Source: Streptomyces aureoverticillatus (lineage in GTDB: Bacteria; Actinomycetota; Actinomycetes; Streptomycetales; Streptomycetaceae). From it: a DNA stretch of 64,000 nucleotides. The translations under genes were made by a program, and so were the position numbers. The notes under the pieces were generated by a model. That model was not told the DNA's origin. It ran no database searches and saw nothing but the letters and a program-made list of their open reading frames with translations. The DNA lies in NCBI RefSeq assembly GCF_014649395.1, contig NZ_BMSY01000001.1, forward strand, positions 992,001 through 1,056,000, given 5' to 3'. Positions 35,279 through 43,906 of the stretch are shown in pieces; the first letter of the stretch is position 1; the number at the start of each line of letters is the position of its first letter.

Positions 35279-35437
35279 GGGATGTGAGAGGCGCGAGGGA
35301 ACAGCGGGACGGAACCTCCTGGCGGCGGGGCGCGTCACAGAGGTGACGTACCCCGGACGAAGAACCCGACCGGCCGGCTCCACCCGGCCCATCCGGTCCA
35401 TCCGGCCGACCCGGCCCACCAGATGACAAGGAACGCC

Positions 35438-35707
35438 ATGGCACTGCCCCGGACCCGCAAACTCGCCCTCGCCACCGCGAGCGCCCTCGCGCTGCTCACC
35501 GCGGGGCTCGCCTGGCAGGCGTCGGCGGCGGACTCGGACGGCACCGGCCGCACGTCGTCACCGGGCGCGAAGCCGGACACCGTGAGCAGCAAGGAGGTCT
35601 CGCACGACGCCTCTTCGGCCGCGGAGTACTGGACGCCGGAGCGCATGCGCGCGGTCGAACCGGCGCCGATGCCGGTGCTCCCGGACAACGCGGTCGCGGG
35701 CCGCTGA
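35438..35707 (+). CDS. Small secreted protein resembling a secreted-peptidase leader and propeptide
   Basis: 89 residues. Signal peptide 1 to about 34 (TRKLALATASALALLTAGLA, cleavage after ASAA). The mature part is only about 55 residues and ends AAEYWTPERMRAVEPAPMPV plus nine residues. The YWTPERMR(A) motif is familiar from the propeptide region of secreted streptomycete trypsin-like peptidases, yet no protease domain follows; the frame stops at 35707. AAGGA precedes ATG 35438. It may be a free-standing leader, a remnant of a lost protease, or an exported peptide. No cysteines are present. Confidence 0.75.
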   Translation: MALPRTRKLALATASALALLTAGLAWQASAADSDGTGRTSSPGAKPDTVSSKEVSHDASSAAEYWTPERMRAVEPAPMPVLPDNAVAGR

Positions 35708-35756
35708 GCCGGACGGCCGCCCCCACCCCGCCGGACGGCCCCGGGAATCCGCGCCC

Positions 35757-36989
35757 TCAGCCCCGATACACCCCCGCCAAGTGCCGTGCCAGCCGCGGTG
35801 AGGCGAACTCCGTGCCGCACACGAACCGCATCACCGGGCCGTACGACGAGCCGGCCAACATGCCCGTGAAGTACAGGCCGGGCACGGACGAGGCATAGCC
35901 CGGGCCCAGTTTGGGGGTGCCGCGGCTGACGGCGAGGCGGGCGCGCAGGCCGTGGCCGAGGAAGCTGAGGGCGGCGAGGTTCACGCGGTATCCCGTCGCG
36001 GCGATGACGTGGTCGGCGGTGAGTTCCTTGGAGCGGCCGCCGAGGGTCTCCACGGTGAGGACGGGGCGGCCCTCGCGCGTACCGGCCGTCGCGATGCGCC
36101 GCACCTCGCTCGCCGCGACCTTCCCCTCGAACCGCTCCCGCAGCCACCACGCGCCGAGCGGGCCGAGGACGCGGCGGGTGAGGAAGTGCCGGGTGGCGGC
36201 GGGGAGATGGCGGTACGCCTGGGCGTAGTTGCTGATCGCGTACAGCGACCAGGCGCGGCCGAACGGCGACTCCGGGCGCAGCTTGGGCTGCTCCCACGGC
36301 GGTCCGCCGAACGCCACCGAGCGCCGACCGCGCGCCACCACCCGCACGCGCGCGCCCGCCTCCGCCGCGAGCACCGCCGTCTCCAGGGCGGACTGTCCTG
36401 CTCCGACGACGAGCAGCTCCTGGCCCGCGTACCGCGTGAGGTCGTGGTGCTGGGCGCTGTGCGAGACGGGGCCCGCGGGCGAAGGTCCGTCCGGCACGGC
36501 CGCGGCGAGCTCGCGGGGCAGCCGCGCGAGGCCGGACAGGCCGGTGGCGACGACGACCGCGCGGGCCGCGAACTGCTCCCCGGAGTCCAGCTTCACCTCG
36601 AAGCCCCCGGCCGGCCGCTGGTCGACGGACACCACCCGCACCCGCTCCAAGCCGGGCACGAGCTTCTGCTGGAACCACTGTCCGTACCCGACGAACGTCT
36701 CTACGGGGATGATGTCCTCGTCGGTGATCAGGCGGGGCAGGCCCGCCGCGTCGCAGTAGTCGACGAGGGTGTGGCCGCGCTGCGGCGCGTCGATGTTCGA
36801 CGCCACGGGTGTCGACTTCAGGAGCATGCCCGCGGGCATGTGCGCGTCCCAGCTCACCATGGGTTCGCCGAACACACGCACTGATACGCCGCGGGCCCGC
36901 AGGTGCGCCGCGGTGGACAGGCCGTAGGGCCCCGCCCCGATGACGATGACTGGTCGAACCGGCTGGGCCGGTCGGGCTGGTTGATTCAC
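35757..36989 (-). CDS. FAD-dependent NAD(P)-binding oxidoreductase (flavin monooxygenase-like)
   Basis: 410 residues. FAD Rossmann motif near the N-terminus (VIVIGAGPYGLSTAAHLRAR), NAD(P) Rossmann motif in the middle (ELLVVGAGQSALETAVLAAE) and the ATG-type motif VIAATGYRVNLAAL, as in class B flavin monooxygenases and N-hydroxylase relatives. GTG 36989 is preceded by GGAGGG at suitable spacing; a more distal ATG is rejected. It starts 52 bp after the ATP-grasp stop and is therefore probably the second gene of one operon. Substrate unknown; the neighbour suggests an amino-acid- or peptide-derived molecule. Confidence 0.88.
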   Translation of the reverse strand: MNQPARPAQPVRPVIVIGAGPYGLSTAAHLRARGVSVRVFGEPMVSWDAHMPAGMLLKSTPVASNIDAPQRGHTLVDYCDAAGLPRLITDEDIIPVETFVGYGQWFQQKLVPGLERVRVVSVDQRPAGGFEVKLDSGEQFAARAVVVATGLSGLARLPRELAAAVPDGPSPAGPVSHSAQHHDLTRYAGQELLVVGAGQSALETAVLAAEAGARVRVVARGRRSVAFGGPPWEQPKLRPESPFGRAWSLYAISNYAQAYRHLPAATRHFLTRRVLGPLGAWWLRERFEGKVAASEVRRIATAGTREGRPVLTVETLGGRSKELTADHVIAATGYRVNLAALSFLGHGLRARLAVSRGTPKLGPGYASSVPGLYFTGMLAGSSYGPVMRFVCGTEFASPRLARHLAGVYRG

Positions 36990-37041
36990 GAAGTCCCTCC
37001 CCAGGACGTCGTGTGCGCCGTGCCGTCGCACGGGCGCACCG

Positions 37042-38316
37042 TCACTTCGTGGTCGTGCTGCCGCGGCGATTCGTCCGCCACAGTTGGTACAGATGCTTCG
37101 CCCCAGGCCGTACGAAACGCGCGAGCATGGTGAAAAACGGCAACATGTCGTCCGCCGCGAGCCACGCGAGCTCCGTGCCGCTGGCGCGGGCAGGCGCGTG
37201 CGGCGTCACATAGCCGCTGCGGCGGTAGGCGACGTAGGCGGGCAGGTCGATGTTCTCCACGACATAGCGGTGTCCCGCGCGCTGCTCCCCGTCGGGGACG
37301 GCGCGGCCGGTGAGATGCAGGTGCATCGCCCGGACGACGTCGATCCCGGCCTCGTTCTCGAAGAGGCGGAACTGGGCGCCCATGCGTGGGTTGAAGTCGA
37401 GCAGTTTGTACTGACCGTCGCGGCGGTCGAAGCGGAGGTCCAGGTCGATGATGCCGGTGAAGCCGATCTGTTTGATGAAACGTGCGACGAGGTCGGTGAG
37501 TTCCGGGTTGTCGACGACGTACGCGTTCGCCGTCATGCCCGCGTGCGGCGGCCAGGAGCGGACCTTCACGCCGGTGAAGATGGCGAGCGGCGTCGAGTCC
37601 GCGTCGAAGCAGGCGTGCACGACCCAGTCCTCGGCCTGCTCACGCGGCAGGTACTCCTGCAGGATCACGCCGGGCCGCTCTCCCCAGCCGCCCGCCAGCC
37701 GCAGCAGGCCCTCGGGGGTGTTGATGCGTGTGGTGCCGTTCACCGCGGGCCGTTCGAGGCGCTGGAACGCCTCCCGGTTCTTGGCGACGACCGGGAACCG
37801 GGCCGTCGCGGCGAATTTCTCCAGGTCGTCCTGGTTCTGCGGGCACACCGAGGGGGGTGAGGAGAGGCCGTGCTCCACGCACAGCTCGTGCAGGCCCTGC
37901 TTGCTGGCGAGCCGGCGGGGCAGCCCGGGCTCCACCCGCGGGAACAGGAATCCGCCGAAGTCCGTGTCGCCCAACTCCCGCTGGTGCTCGGCGATCAGCA
38001 CCGCGGCTTCCTCGTCCGTCGGGATCAGGACCGTCGGTCTGCCGATCCGCCGCCCGATCCGCAGCAGCCCCTCCACCAGGAACGCGGGGTCCTCGGTGCC
38101 GGTGGTCGGCCACGGAAACGCCCGCGTGAGGTAGCGCGACACCGCGGCGGGCGTGTGCCGGTCCTCCGTGATCGCGAACATGGGGATGCCGAGGCGCCCG
38201 AGACTGCGGATCGCCCCCACCCCGCCGTGGTGCAGCGGGTAGTCGCCGAACTTCACGACGAGCCCGGGCACTTCACGGTCCGGTCGCAAGGCCGCACGGC
38301 CGCTGGAATTGGTCAC
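37042..38316 (-). CDS. ATP-grasp ligase-like protein
   Basis: 424 residues. An N-terminal Rossmann-like pre-ATP-grasp domain (VVKFGDYPLHHGGVGAIRSL) precedes an ATP-grasp fold. RFPVVAKNREAF supplies the ATP-binding lysine, GVILQEYLPREQAEDWVVHA the middle strand, and IIDLDLRFDRRDGQYKLLDF followed by NPRMGAQFRLFE the Mg-binding Asp/Asn signature. Such enzymes join a carboxylate to an amine or thiol. Relatives include D-aspartate ligase-type and carboxylate-amine ligases; no specific product can be named. First gene of a two-gene operon with the FAD oxidoreductase. GTG 38316 has a G-rich ribosome site. Confidence 0.88.
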   Translation of the reverse strand: MTNSSGRAALRPDREVPGLVVKFGDYPLHHGGVGAIRSLGRLGIPMFAITEDRHTPAAVSRYLTRAFPWPTTGTEDPAFLVEGLLRIGRRIGRPTVLIPTDEEAAVLIAEHQRELGDTDFGGFLFPRVEPGLPRRLASKQGLHELCVEHGLSSPPSVCPQNQDDLEKFAATARFPVVAKNREAFQRLERPAVNGTTRINTPEGLLRLAGGWGERPGVILQEYLPREQAEDWVVHACFDADSTPLAIFTGVKVRSWPPHAGMTANAYVVDNPELTDLVARFIKQIGFTGIIDLDLRFDRRDGQYKLLDFNPRMGAQFRLFENEAGIDVVRAMHLHLTGRAVPDGEQRAGHRYVVENIDLPAYVAYRRSGYVTPHAPARASGTELAWLAADDMLPFFTMLARFVRPGAKHLYQLWRTNRRGSTTTK

Positions 38317-38445
38317 GGGTCCCCCCACGCGTCCCCTCCGCACCGAACCCGGACCCACCCCTGTCCGCGTCCCCCCAAAGGAAGCTAAGCAGGAACTGAC
38401 CATTCCATCGCCGGTTTATCCGGACATTGCGAACTCTTTAGACAC

Positions 38446-38482
38446 TGCCCCAACCCGTGCTTCCCACGTAACGTGTGGGGCA
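38446..38482. promoter_or_regulatory. Inverted repeat upstream of fumarylacetoacetase
   Basis: TGCCCCA (38446-38452) and TGGGGCA (38476-38482) are perfect 7-bp arms; inside the spacer lies the smaller palindrome CACGTAACGTG. It is 29 bp before the ATG, in the region shared with the divergent ATP-grasp operon. Candidate operator. Confidence 0.4.
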
Positions 38483-38510
38483 CCCAGATTGGAAAGCGAG
38501 GCAGGCACGC

Positions 38511-39815
38511 ATGTCCGAGCAGAACCCGCTCGACCTCCCCGAGGGCGACCCCTTCGGCCCGCACAATCTTCCGTACGGAGTCTTCTCCCCGGCCGGGTCC
38601 GCCACGGACTCCGCGCCCGGATCAGCGCCTGGTTCTGCCCCCGCCGACGGGCACGTCGCCGCCCGGGACGGGCGGCGGGTCGGTGTCCGGCTCGGCTCCT
38701 ACGTCCTCGACGCGGGCGCGGCCGCCGCCGCCCTCGGCTCGCCCTATGTCTCGCTGCTCGCCCAGCCCACGCTGGGGCCGCTGCTCGCCGCGGGCCGCCG
38801 CACGTGGAGCGACGTCCGCCGCGCCCTCACCGCCTGGGTGACGGTCCCGGCCCACCGCGACATCGTCCGCCCGCTGCTCCACCCCCTCTCCGACGTCACC
38901 CTGCACCTCCCCTTCGAGGTCGCGGACTACGTCGACTTCTACGCCTCCGAGCACCACGCCTCGAATCTGGGCCGCATGTTCCGCCCGGACGCGCCCACCC
39001 CGCTCACCCCCAACTGGAAGCACCTGCCCATCGGTTACCACGGCCGGTCCGGCACCGTCGTGGTCTCCGGGACGGACGTGGTACGCCCCGCCGGCCAGCG
39101 CAAGACGCCCGCCGACACGGCGCCTGTCTTCGGCCCGTCCACCAAGCTCGACATCGAGGCCGAGGTCGGCTTCGTCGTCGGCGCGCCCTCCACGCTCGGG
39201 ACTCCCGTGCCCCTCGCCGACTTCCGCGAGCACGTCTTCGGGCTCTGCCTCCTCAACGACTGGTCGGCCCGCGACCTGCAGGCCTGGGAGTACGTCCCGC
39301 TCGGCCCCTTCCTCGGCAAGTCCTTCGCCACGTCCGTCTCGGCGTGGGTCACGCCGCTGGAAGCCCTGGACGCGGCACGGGTCGTGCCCCCGGCGCGTAC
39401 CGAACCGCTGCTCCCCTACCTCGACGACTCCGCCGAGTCCGTCGCGGACGAGCCCGGCGGCTACGACCTCCGCATCACCGTCTCCCTCAACGGGCACGTC
39501 ATCTCCGAACCTCCCTTCTCCACCGTCTACTGGACCGCCGCCCAGCAACTCGCCCACATGACCGTCAACGGCGCCTCCCTGCGGACCGGTGACCTCTACG
39601 GCTCCGGCACCGTGAGCGGGCCCTCGCCCGAGCAGTTCGGCTCCCTCATCGAGCTGACCTGGAACGGTCGGGATCCGCTCGAACTCCCTGACGGGAAGCG
39701 GACGTTCCTCGAGGACGGGGACGTCGTCACGATGACCGCGTGGGCCCCCGGCCCCGACGGCACCCGGGTGGGCCTCGGCGAGGTCACTGGCCGCATCGCC
39801 CCGAGCGGGGGCTGA
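38511..39815 (+). CDS. fahA: Fumarylacetoacetase
   Basis: Last step of tyrosine/homogentisate degradation, hydrolysing fumarylacetoacetate to fumarate and acetoacetate. 434 residues; the bacterial/animal family is about 410-435. The metal and catalytic regions are visible: YVDFYASEHHASNLGRMF (Asp ligand and His general base), PIGYHGRSGT, KLDIEAEVGFVVG (Glu ligands), FGLCLLNDWSARDLQAWEYV (Asp ligand), PLGPFLGKSFATSVS. ATG 38511 gives MSEQNPLDLPEGDPFGPHNL, a normal family N-terminus. An Ala/Ser/Pro insertion lies at about 30-45. Confidence 0.96.
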   Translation: MSEQNPLDLPEGDPFGPHNLPYGVFSPAGSATDSAPGSAPGSAPADGHVAARDGRRVGVRLGSYVLDAGAAAAALGSPYVSLLAQPTLGPLLAAGRRTWSDVRRALTAWVTVPAHRDIVRPLLHPLSDVTLHLPFEVADYVDFYASEHHASNLGRMFRPDAPTPLTPNWKHLPIGYHGRSGTVVVSGTDVVRPAGQRKTPADTAPVFGPSTKLDIEAEVGFVVGAPSTLGTPVPLADFREHVFGLCLLNDWSARDLQAWEYVPLGPFLGKSFATSVSAWVTPLEALDAARVVPPARTEPLLPYLDDSAESVADEPGGYDLRITVSLNGHVISEPPFSTVYWTAAQQLAHMTVNGASLRTGDLYGSGTVSGPSPEQFGSLIELTWNGRDPLELPDGKRTFLEDGDVVTMTAWAPGPDGTRVGLGEVTGRIAPSGG

Positions 39816-39817
39816 TG

Positions 39818-39970
39818 CCAGGGGGCTCTGCCCCCTGGACCCCCGGATCGCCGCTTCGCGGCTAGTCCTCAAACGCCGGACGGGCTGCATCTGGCCCAGG
39901 TATAGCCCCTCCGGCGATTGAGGAGCGGGGGTCTGGGGGCAGAGCCCCCAGTTTCGGGAAGGGGCGGGGT
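39818..39970. repeat. Dispersed palindromic intergenic repeat, copy B (inverted pair)
   Basis: The left part (39818-39890) has the same stems and tail as copy A at 8690-8780. The right part (about 39905-39970) is an inverted copy, so the element reads the same on both strands. It fills the gap between the convergent fahA and recQ genes and could terminate both. Confidence 0.8.
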
Positions 39971-39991
39971 TGGGGAAGCCCCCGGCAGGGC

Positions 39992-41995
39992 CTACGCCCC
40001 CACCCCCGCCAACACCTCCAGCACACCCTCCCCATACGTCGCCAACTTCTTCTCACCGACCCCGCCGATACCACCCAGCTCCGCCACGGAAGTGGGCCGC
40101 GCCGTCGCGATCTCCCGCAGCGTCGCGTCATGGAAGATGACGTAGGCCGGAACCCCCTGCTCCCGAGCCTGCGCGGCGCGCCACGCCCGCAGCGCCTCGA
40201 AGACGGCCACGGCCTCCTCGGGCAGCTCCGCCACCGCGGCGGCGGCCCGGGCCTTCCGCTCCCCCTTCGCACCCGAACGCGCCGCACCGGCGGGCTTCTT
40301 GGGCTCCTTGCGCAGCGGCACCTCCCGCTGCCGGCCGAGGACGGCGCCGCTCGTCTCGGTCAGCACCAGCGTCCCGTACTCCCCCTCGACGGCGAGCAGG
40401 CCCTGGGCCAGCAACTGCCGGACCACGCCCCGCCATTCGCCCTCGCCCAGCTCCTCGCCGATGCCGAAGACGGAGAGCTGGTCGTGGTCGAACTGGATGA
40501 CCTTGGCCGTCTTGCGGCCGAGCAGGATGTCGATGATCTGGCCGGCGCCGAACTTCTGGCCGCGCTCGCGCTGCAGCCGCACGACCGTCGACAGGAGCTT
40601 CTGCGCGGCCACCGTGCCGTCCCAGGTCTCCGGCGGGGTCAGACATGTGTCGCAGTTGCCGCACGTCGGTGCCGTGGGCTCCTGGCCGAAGTAGGTCAGG
40701 AGCTGGGCGCGGCGGCACTGGACCGTCTCGCACAGGGCCAGCATGGCGTCCAGATGGGCGGCGGCGCGGCGCCGGAACGCCTCGTCGCCCTCGCTGCCCT
40801 GGATCAGCTTCCGCTGCTGGACGACGTCCTGGAGGCCGTACGCCATCCAGGCCGTCGAGGGCAGTCCGTCGCGGCCCGCGCGGCCCGTCTCCTGGTAGTA
40901 CCCCTCGACGGACTTGGGCAGGTCCAGGTGGGCCACGAAGCGGACGTCCGGCTTGTCGATGCCCATGCCGAAGGCGATCGTGGCGACGACCACCAGGCCG
41001 TCCTCGCGCAGGAAGCGGGACTGATGCCGCGCGCGCGTGGCGCCGTCCAGGCCCGCGTGGTACGGCACCGCCTCGACCCCGTGGGCGCGCAGGAAGTCCG
41101 CGGTGCGGTCCACGCCGTTGCGCGAGAGGCAGTAGACGATGCCCGCGTCGCCGTCGTGCTCCTCCTTCAGGAACGTCAGGAGCTGCTTCTTCGGGTCCGC
41201 CTTCGGCACGATCCGGTACTGGATGTTCGGCCGGTCGAAGCTCGCCACGAAGTGCTTGGCGTCGGGCATGGCCAGGCGCTGGGTGATCTCCCGGTGGGTG
41301 GCGTCCGTCGCCGTCGCCGTGAGGGCGATGCGCGGCACGTCCGGCCAGCGCTCGCCGAGGACGGACAGGGCCAGATAGTCGGGGCGGAAGTCGTGGCCCC
41401 ACTGCGCGACGCAGTGCGCCTCGTCGATGGCGAAGACGGAGATCGTGGCCCGGGAGAGCAGGTCGAGGGTGGTGTCCAGGCGCAGCCGCTCGGGGGCCAG
41501 ATACAGCACGTCCAGCTCGCCCGCGAGGAGCTCGGCCTCCACCACACGGCGCTCGTCGAAGTCCTGCGTCGAGTTCATGAACCCGGCCCGCACGCCGAGC
41601 GCCCGCAGCGCGTCCACCTGGTCCTGCATCAGCGCGATGAGCGGGGAGACCACGACACCCGTGCCCGGCCTGACCAGCGCCGGGATCTGGTAGCACAGGG
41701 ACTTGCCGGCGCCGGTGGGCATGAGGACGACCGCGTCGCCGCCCGCGACCACGTGGTCGATGATCGGTTCCTGCTCGCCGCGGAACGAGTCGTACCCGAA
41801 GACGCGGTGCAGCGTCTCCAGCGCCGTGCCGCTGCTCGCCGCGGCACCGCCTGCGCCCCCGCGCCCGCCCGGGCCCGCTCCCGAGGACCCCTGCCCGCTC
41901 ATGAACGGGTCCTCGCCCGCGAACGGATCCTCGTCCTCGAAGGGGTCCTCAAACGGGTCCGCGAACGGACGCGCGCCCTCGTCCATCTCTGTCAT
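39992..41995 (-). CDS. recQ: ATP-dependent DNA helicase RecQ
   Basis: 3'-5' DNA helicase in recombination and repair. 667 residues from [11 protein letters not shown]. An acidic, disordered N-terminal segment (about 1-55, with [13 protein letters not shown] repeats) precedes the superfamily 2 core: Walker [21 protein letters not shown] box [19 protein letters not shown], motif III TATA and motif [16 protein letters not shown] four-cysteine zinc region (CETVQCRR, then CGNCDTC), an RQC domain and a C-terminal HRDC domain (residues about 575-667) follow. ATG 41995 is chosen over GTG starts upstream because of the domain boundary; the exact start is uncertain. Confidence 0.95.
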   Translation of the reverse strand: MTEMDEGARPFADPFEDPFEDEDPFAGEDPFMSGQGSSGAGPGGRGGAGGAAASSGTALETLHRVFGYDSFRGEQEPIIDHVVAGGDAVVLMPTGAGKSLCYQIPALVRPGTGVVVSPLIALMQDQVDALRALGVRAGFMNSTQDFDERRVVEAELLAGELDVLYLAPERLRLDTTLDLLSRATISVFAIDEAHCVAQWGHDFRPDYLALSVLGERWPDVPRIALTATATDATHREITQRLAMPDAKHFVASFDRPNIQYRIVPKADPKKQLLTFLKEEHDGDAGIVYCLSRNGVDRTADFLRAHGVEAVPYHAGLDGATRARHQSRFLREDGLVVVATIAFGMGIDKPDVRFVAHLDLPKSVEGYYQETGRAGRDGLPSTAWMAYGLQDVVQQRKLIQGSEGDEAFRRRAAAHLDAMLALCETVQCRRAQLLTYFGQEPTAPTCGNCDTCLTPPETWDGTVAAQKLLSTVVRLQRERGQKFGAGQIIDILLGRKTAKVIQFDHDQLSVFGIGEELGEGEWRGVVRQLLAQGLLAVEGEYGTLVLTETSGAVLGRQREVPLRKEPKKPAGAARSGAKGERKARAAAAVAELPEEAVAVFEALRAWRAAQAREQGVPAYVIFHDATLREIATARPTSVAELGGIGGVGEKKLATYGEGVLEVLAGVGA

Positions 41996-42100
41996 GCCAC
42001 CGATCCCATGCTTCGCCCAGCCCCCGTACGTCACGCCTCGACCACCGCGTGCTTCCACCACTGCGTCCACGATAGGGGTCCGCGCCGACACGTCTCGAAG

Positions 42101-42109
42101 TTATCCACA
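42101..42109 (+). other. DnaA-box-like 9-mer TTATCCACA upstream of recQ
   Basis: A perfect classical DnaA box about 105 bp before the recQ start; the 11-mer with trailing GG is the same as at 5789. Confidence 0.35.
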
Positions 42110-42166
42110 GGCTCACCCCCGCGGTGTGACGAATGCGCCATCGCCCGGGCACCCCCGCACACGCCA

Positions 42167-42201
42167 CCGCCCGGCACCCCACGGAACGGGGTGCCGGGCG
42201 G
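42167..42201 (-). terminator. Terminator of the complete nuo operon
   Basis: Perfect 14-bp stem: CCGCCCGGCACCCC-type left arm 42167-42180, loop ACGGAAC, right arm 42188-42201. It begins 52 bp after the nuoN stop on the minus strand and separates the operon from recQ. Confidence 0.85.
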
Positions 42202-42253
42202 CACCGTACGCGAACAGGCCCGGCGGAGCCGAAGCCCCGGCCCGAGGCCCTGC

Positions 42254-43906
42254 CTACCGGACGAAGACTCCCGCCTGACCGGCCAGATCGAGGAAGTACT
42301 GCGGCGCCACACCGAGCACCAGCGTGACCGCCACCCCGACCCCGATCGTCGTCATCGTCAGCGGCGAGGGCACGGCGACCGTCGGGCCGTCCGCCTTCGG
42401 CTCGCTGAAGAACATCAGCACGATCACGCGGATGTAGAAGAACGCCGCGATCGCGGACGAGATCACACCGACCACGACCAGCGCGCCCGCGCCGCCCTCC
42501 GCCGCCGCCTTGAACACCGCGAACTTCCCGGAGAACCCGGAGGTCAGCGGGATGCCCGCGAAGGCGAGCAGGAAGACCGCGAACACCGCGGCGACCAGGG
42601 GTGAGCGGCGGCCGAGCCCCGCCCACTTCGACAGGTGCGTCGCCTCACCGCCCGCGTCCCGCACCAGCGTGACCACCGCGAACGCGCCGATCGTCACGAA
42701 CGAGTACGCGCCCAGGTAGAACAGCACCGACGACACGCCCTCCTCCGTCGTCGCGATGACACCGGCGAGGATGAAGCCGGCGTGCGCGATCGAGGAGTAC
42801 GCGAGGAGGCGCTTGATGTCGGTCTGGGTGATCGCGACGATCGCGCCGCCCAGCATCGTGATCACGGCGACGCCCCACATCACCGGCCGCCAGTCCCAGC
42901 GCAGGCCCGGAAGGACGACGTACAGCAGGCGGAGGAGGGCGCCGAACGCGGCCACCTTCGTCGCCGCCGCCATGAAGCCCGTGACCGGCGTGGGCGCGCC
43001 CTGATAGACGTCGGGCGTCCACATGTGGAACGGCACCGCGCCGACCTTGAACAGCAGGCCCATCACGATCATGGCGGCGCCGATGAGGAGCAGCGCGTCG
43101 TTGCCCATGGTGCCCGCGAGGGCGGGGTCGACCGTCGTGAGCGTGCCGTCGACGACCTTCGCGATCGTGCCGTACGACACCGAGCCCGCGTAGCCGTAGA
43201 TCAGCGCGATGCCGAACAGCGTGAACGCGGAGGCGAAGGCTCCCAGGAGGAAGTACTTCACGGCCGCTTCCTGCGACATGAGCCGCTTGCGGCGCGCCAG
43301 GGCGCACAGCAGGTACAGCGGGAGCGAGAAGACTTCCAGGGCGATGAAAAGGGTCAGCAGGTCGTTCGCCGCCGGGAAGACGAGCATGCCGCCGATGGCG
43401 AAGAGCGCCAGCGGGAACACCTCGGTGGTGGTGAACCCGGCCTTGGTGGCGGCCTGTTCGCCCGCGCTGCCGGGCACGGCTCCGGCCTGCGCCACGAAGG
43501 AGTCGATCCGGTTGCCGTGCGTCACCGGGTCGAGCCTGCGCTCCGCGAACGTGAAGATGGCGACGAGGCCCGCGAGCAGGATGGTGCCTTGCAGGAAGAG
43601 CGCGGGGCCGTCGACCGCGATCGCGCCCATGGCCGCGATCCGGGCCTTCGTGGTGCCGTACCCCCCGGAGGCGAGGGCGACGACCGCCGCGAACGCGGCG
43701 GCCAGCGCGACGACGGACACGAAGAGCTGGGCGTAGTAACGGGACTTGCGCGGTACGAAGGCTTCGATGAGCACTCCGATGACGGCGGCACCGATGACGA
43801 TCAGGGTCGGCGCCAGCTGGCCGTACTCGATCTTCGGCGCGTCGATCTTGTCGATCGGATCGGCCGCCGCCATTGTCCACAGGTTGTGGACGGCTGTCGC
43901 ACTCAC
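42254..43906 (-). CDS. nuoN: NADH-quinone oxidoreductase subunit N
   Basis: Antiporter-like membrane subunit, 550 residues with 14 helices. Recognisable segments are LFFALEVFSLPLYLLCALA-type text around FIALEVFSLPLYLLCALARR with the conserved Glu, FKVGAVPFHMWTPDVYQGAP with the conserved Lys, and RLLAYSSIAHAGFILAGV. Last gene of the operon: its ATG overlaps the nuoM stop by 4 nt, and a strong hairpin follows the stop. Confidence 0.97.
   Translation of the reverse strand: MSATAVHNLWTMAAADPIDKIDAPKIEYGQLAPTLIVIGAAVIGVLIEAFVPRKSRYYAQLFVSVVALAAAFAAVVALASGGYGTTKARIAAMGAIAVDGPALFLQGTILLAGLVAIFTFAERRLDPVTHGNRIDSFVAQAGAVPGSAGEQAATKAGFTTTEVFPLALFAIGGMLVFPAANDLLTLFIALEVFSLPLYLLCALARRKRLMSQEAAVKYFLLGAFASAFTLFGIALIYGYAGSVSYGTIAKVVDGTLTTVDPALAGTMGNDALLLIGAAMIVMGLLFKVGAVPFHMWTPDVYQGAPTPVTGFMAAATKVAAFGALLRLLYVVLPGLRWDWRPVMWGVAVITMLGGAIVAITQTDIKRLLAYSSIAHAGFILAGVIATTEEGVSSVLFYLGAYSFVTIGAFAVVTLVRDAGGEATHLSKWAGLGRRSPLVAAVFAVFLLAFAGIPLTSGFSGKFAVFKAAAEGGAGALVVVGVISSAIAAFFYIRVIVLMFFSEPKADGPTVAVPSPLTMTTIGVGVAVTLVLGVAPQYFLDLAGQAGVFVR
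43873..43891. other. Inverted pair of DnaA-box-like sequences inside nuoN
   Basis: TTGTCCACA (43873-43881) matches the Streptomyces DnaA-box consensus; TGTGGAC (43885-43891) is its inverted partner three bases away. They lie in the first codons of nuoN, so the match may be coincidental with coding sequence. Confidence 0.35.
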
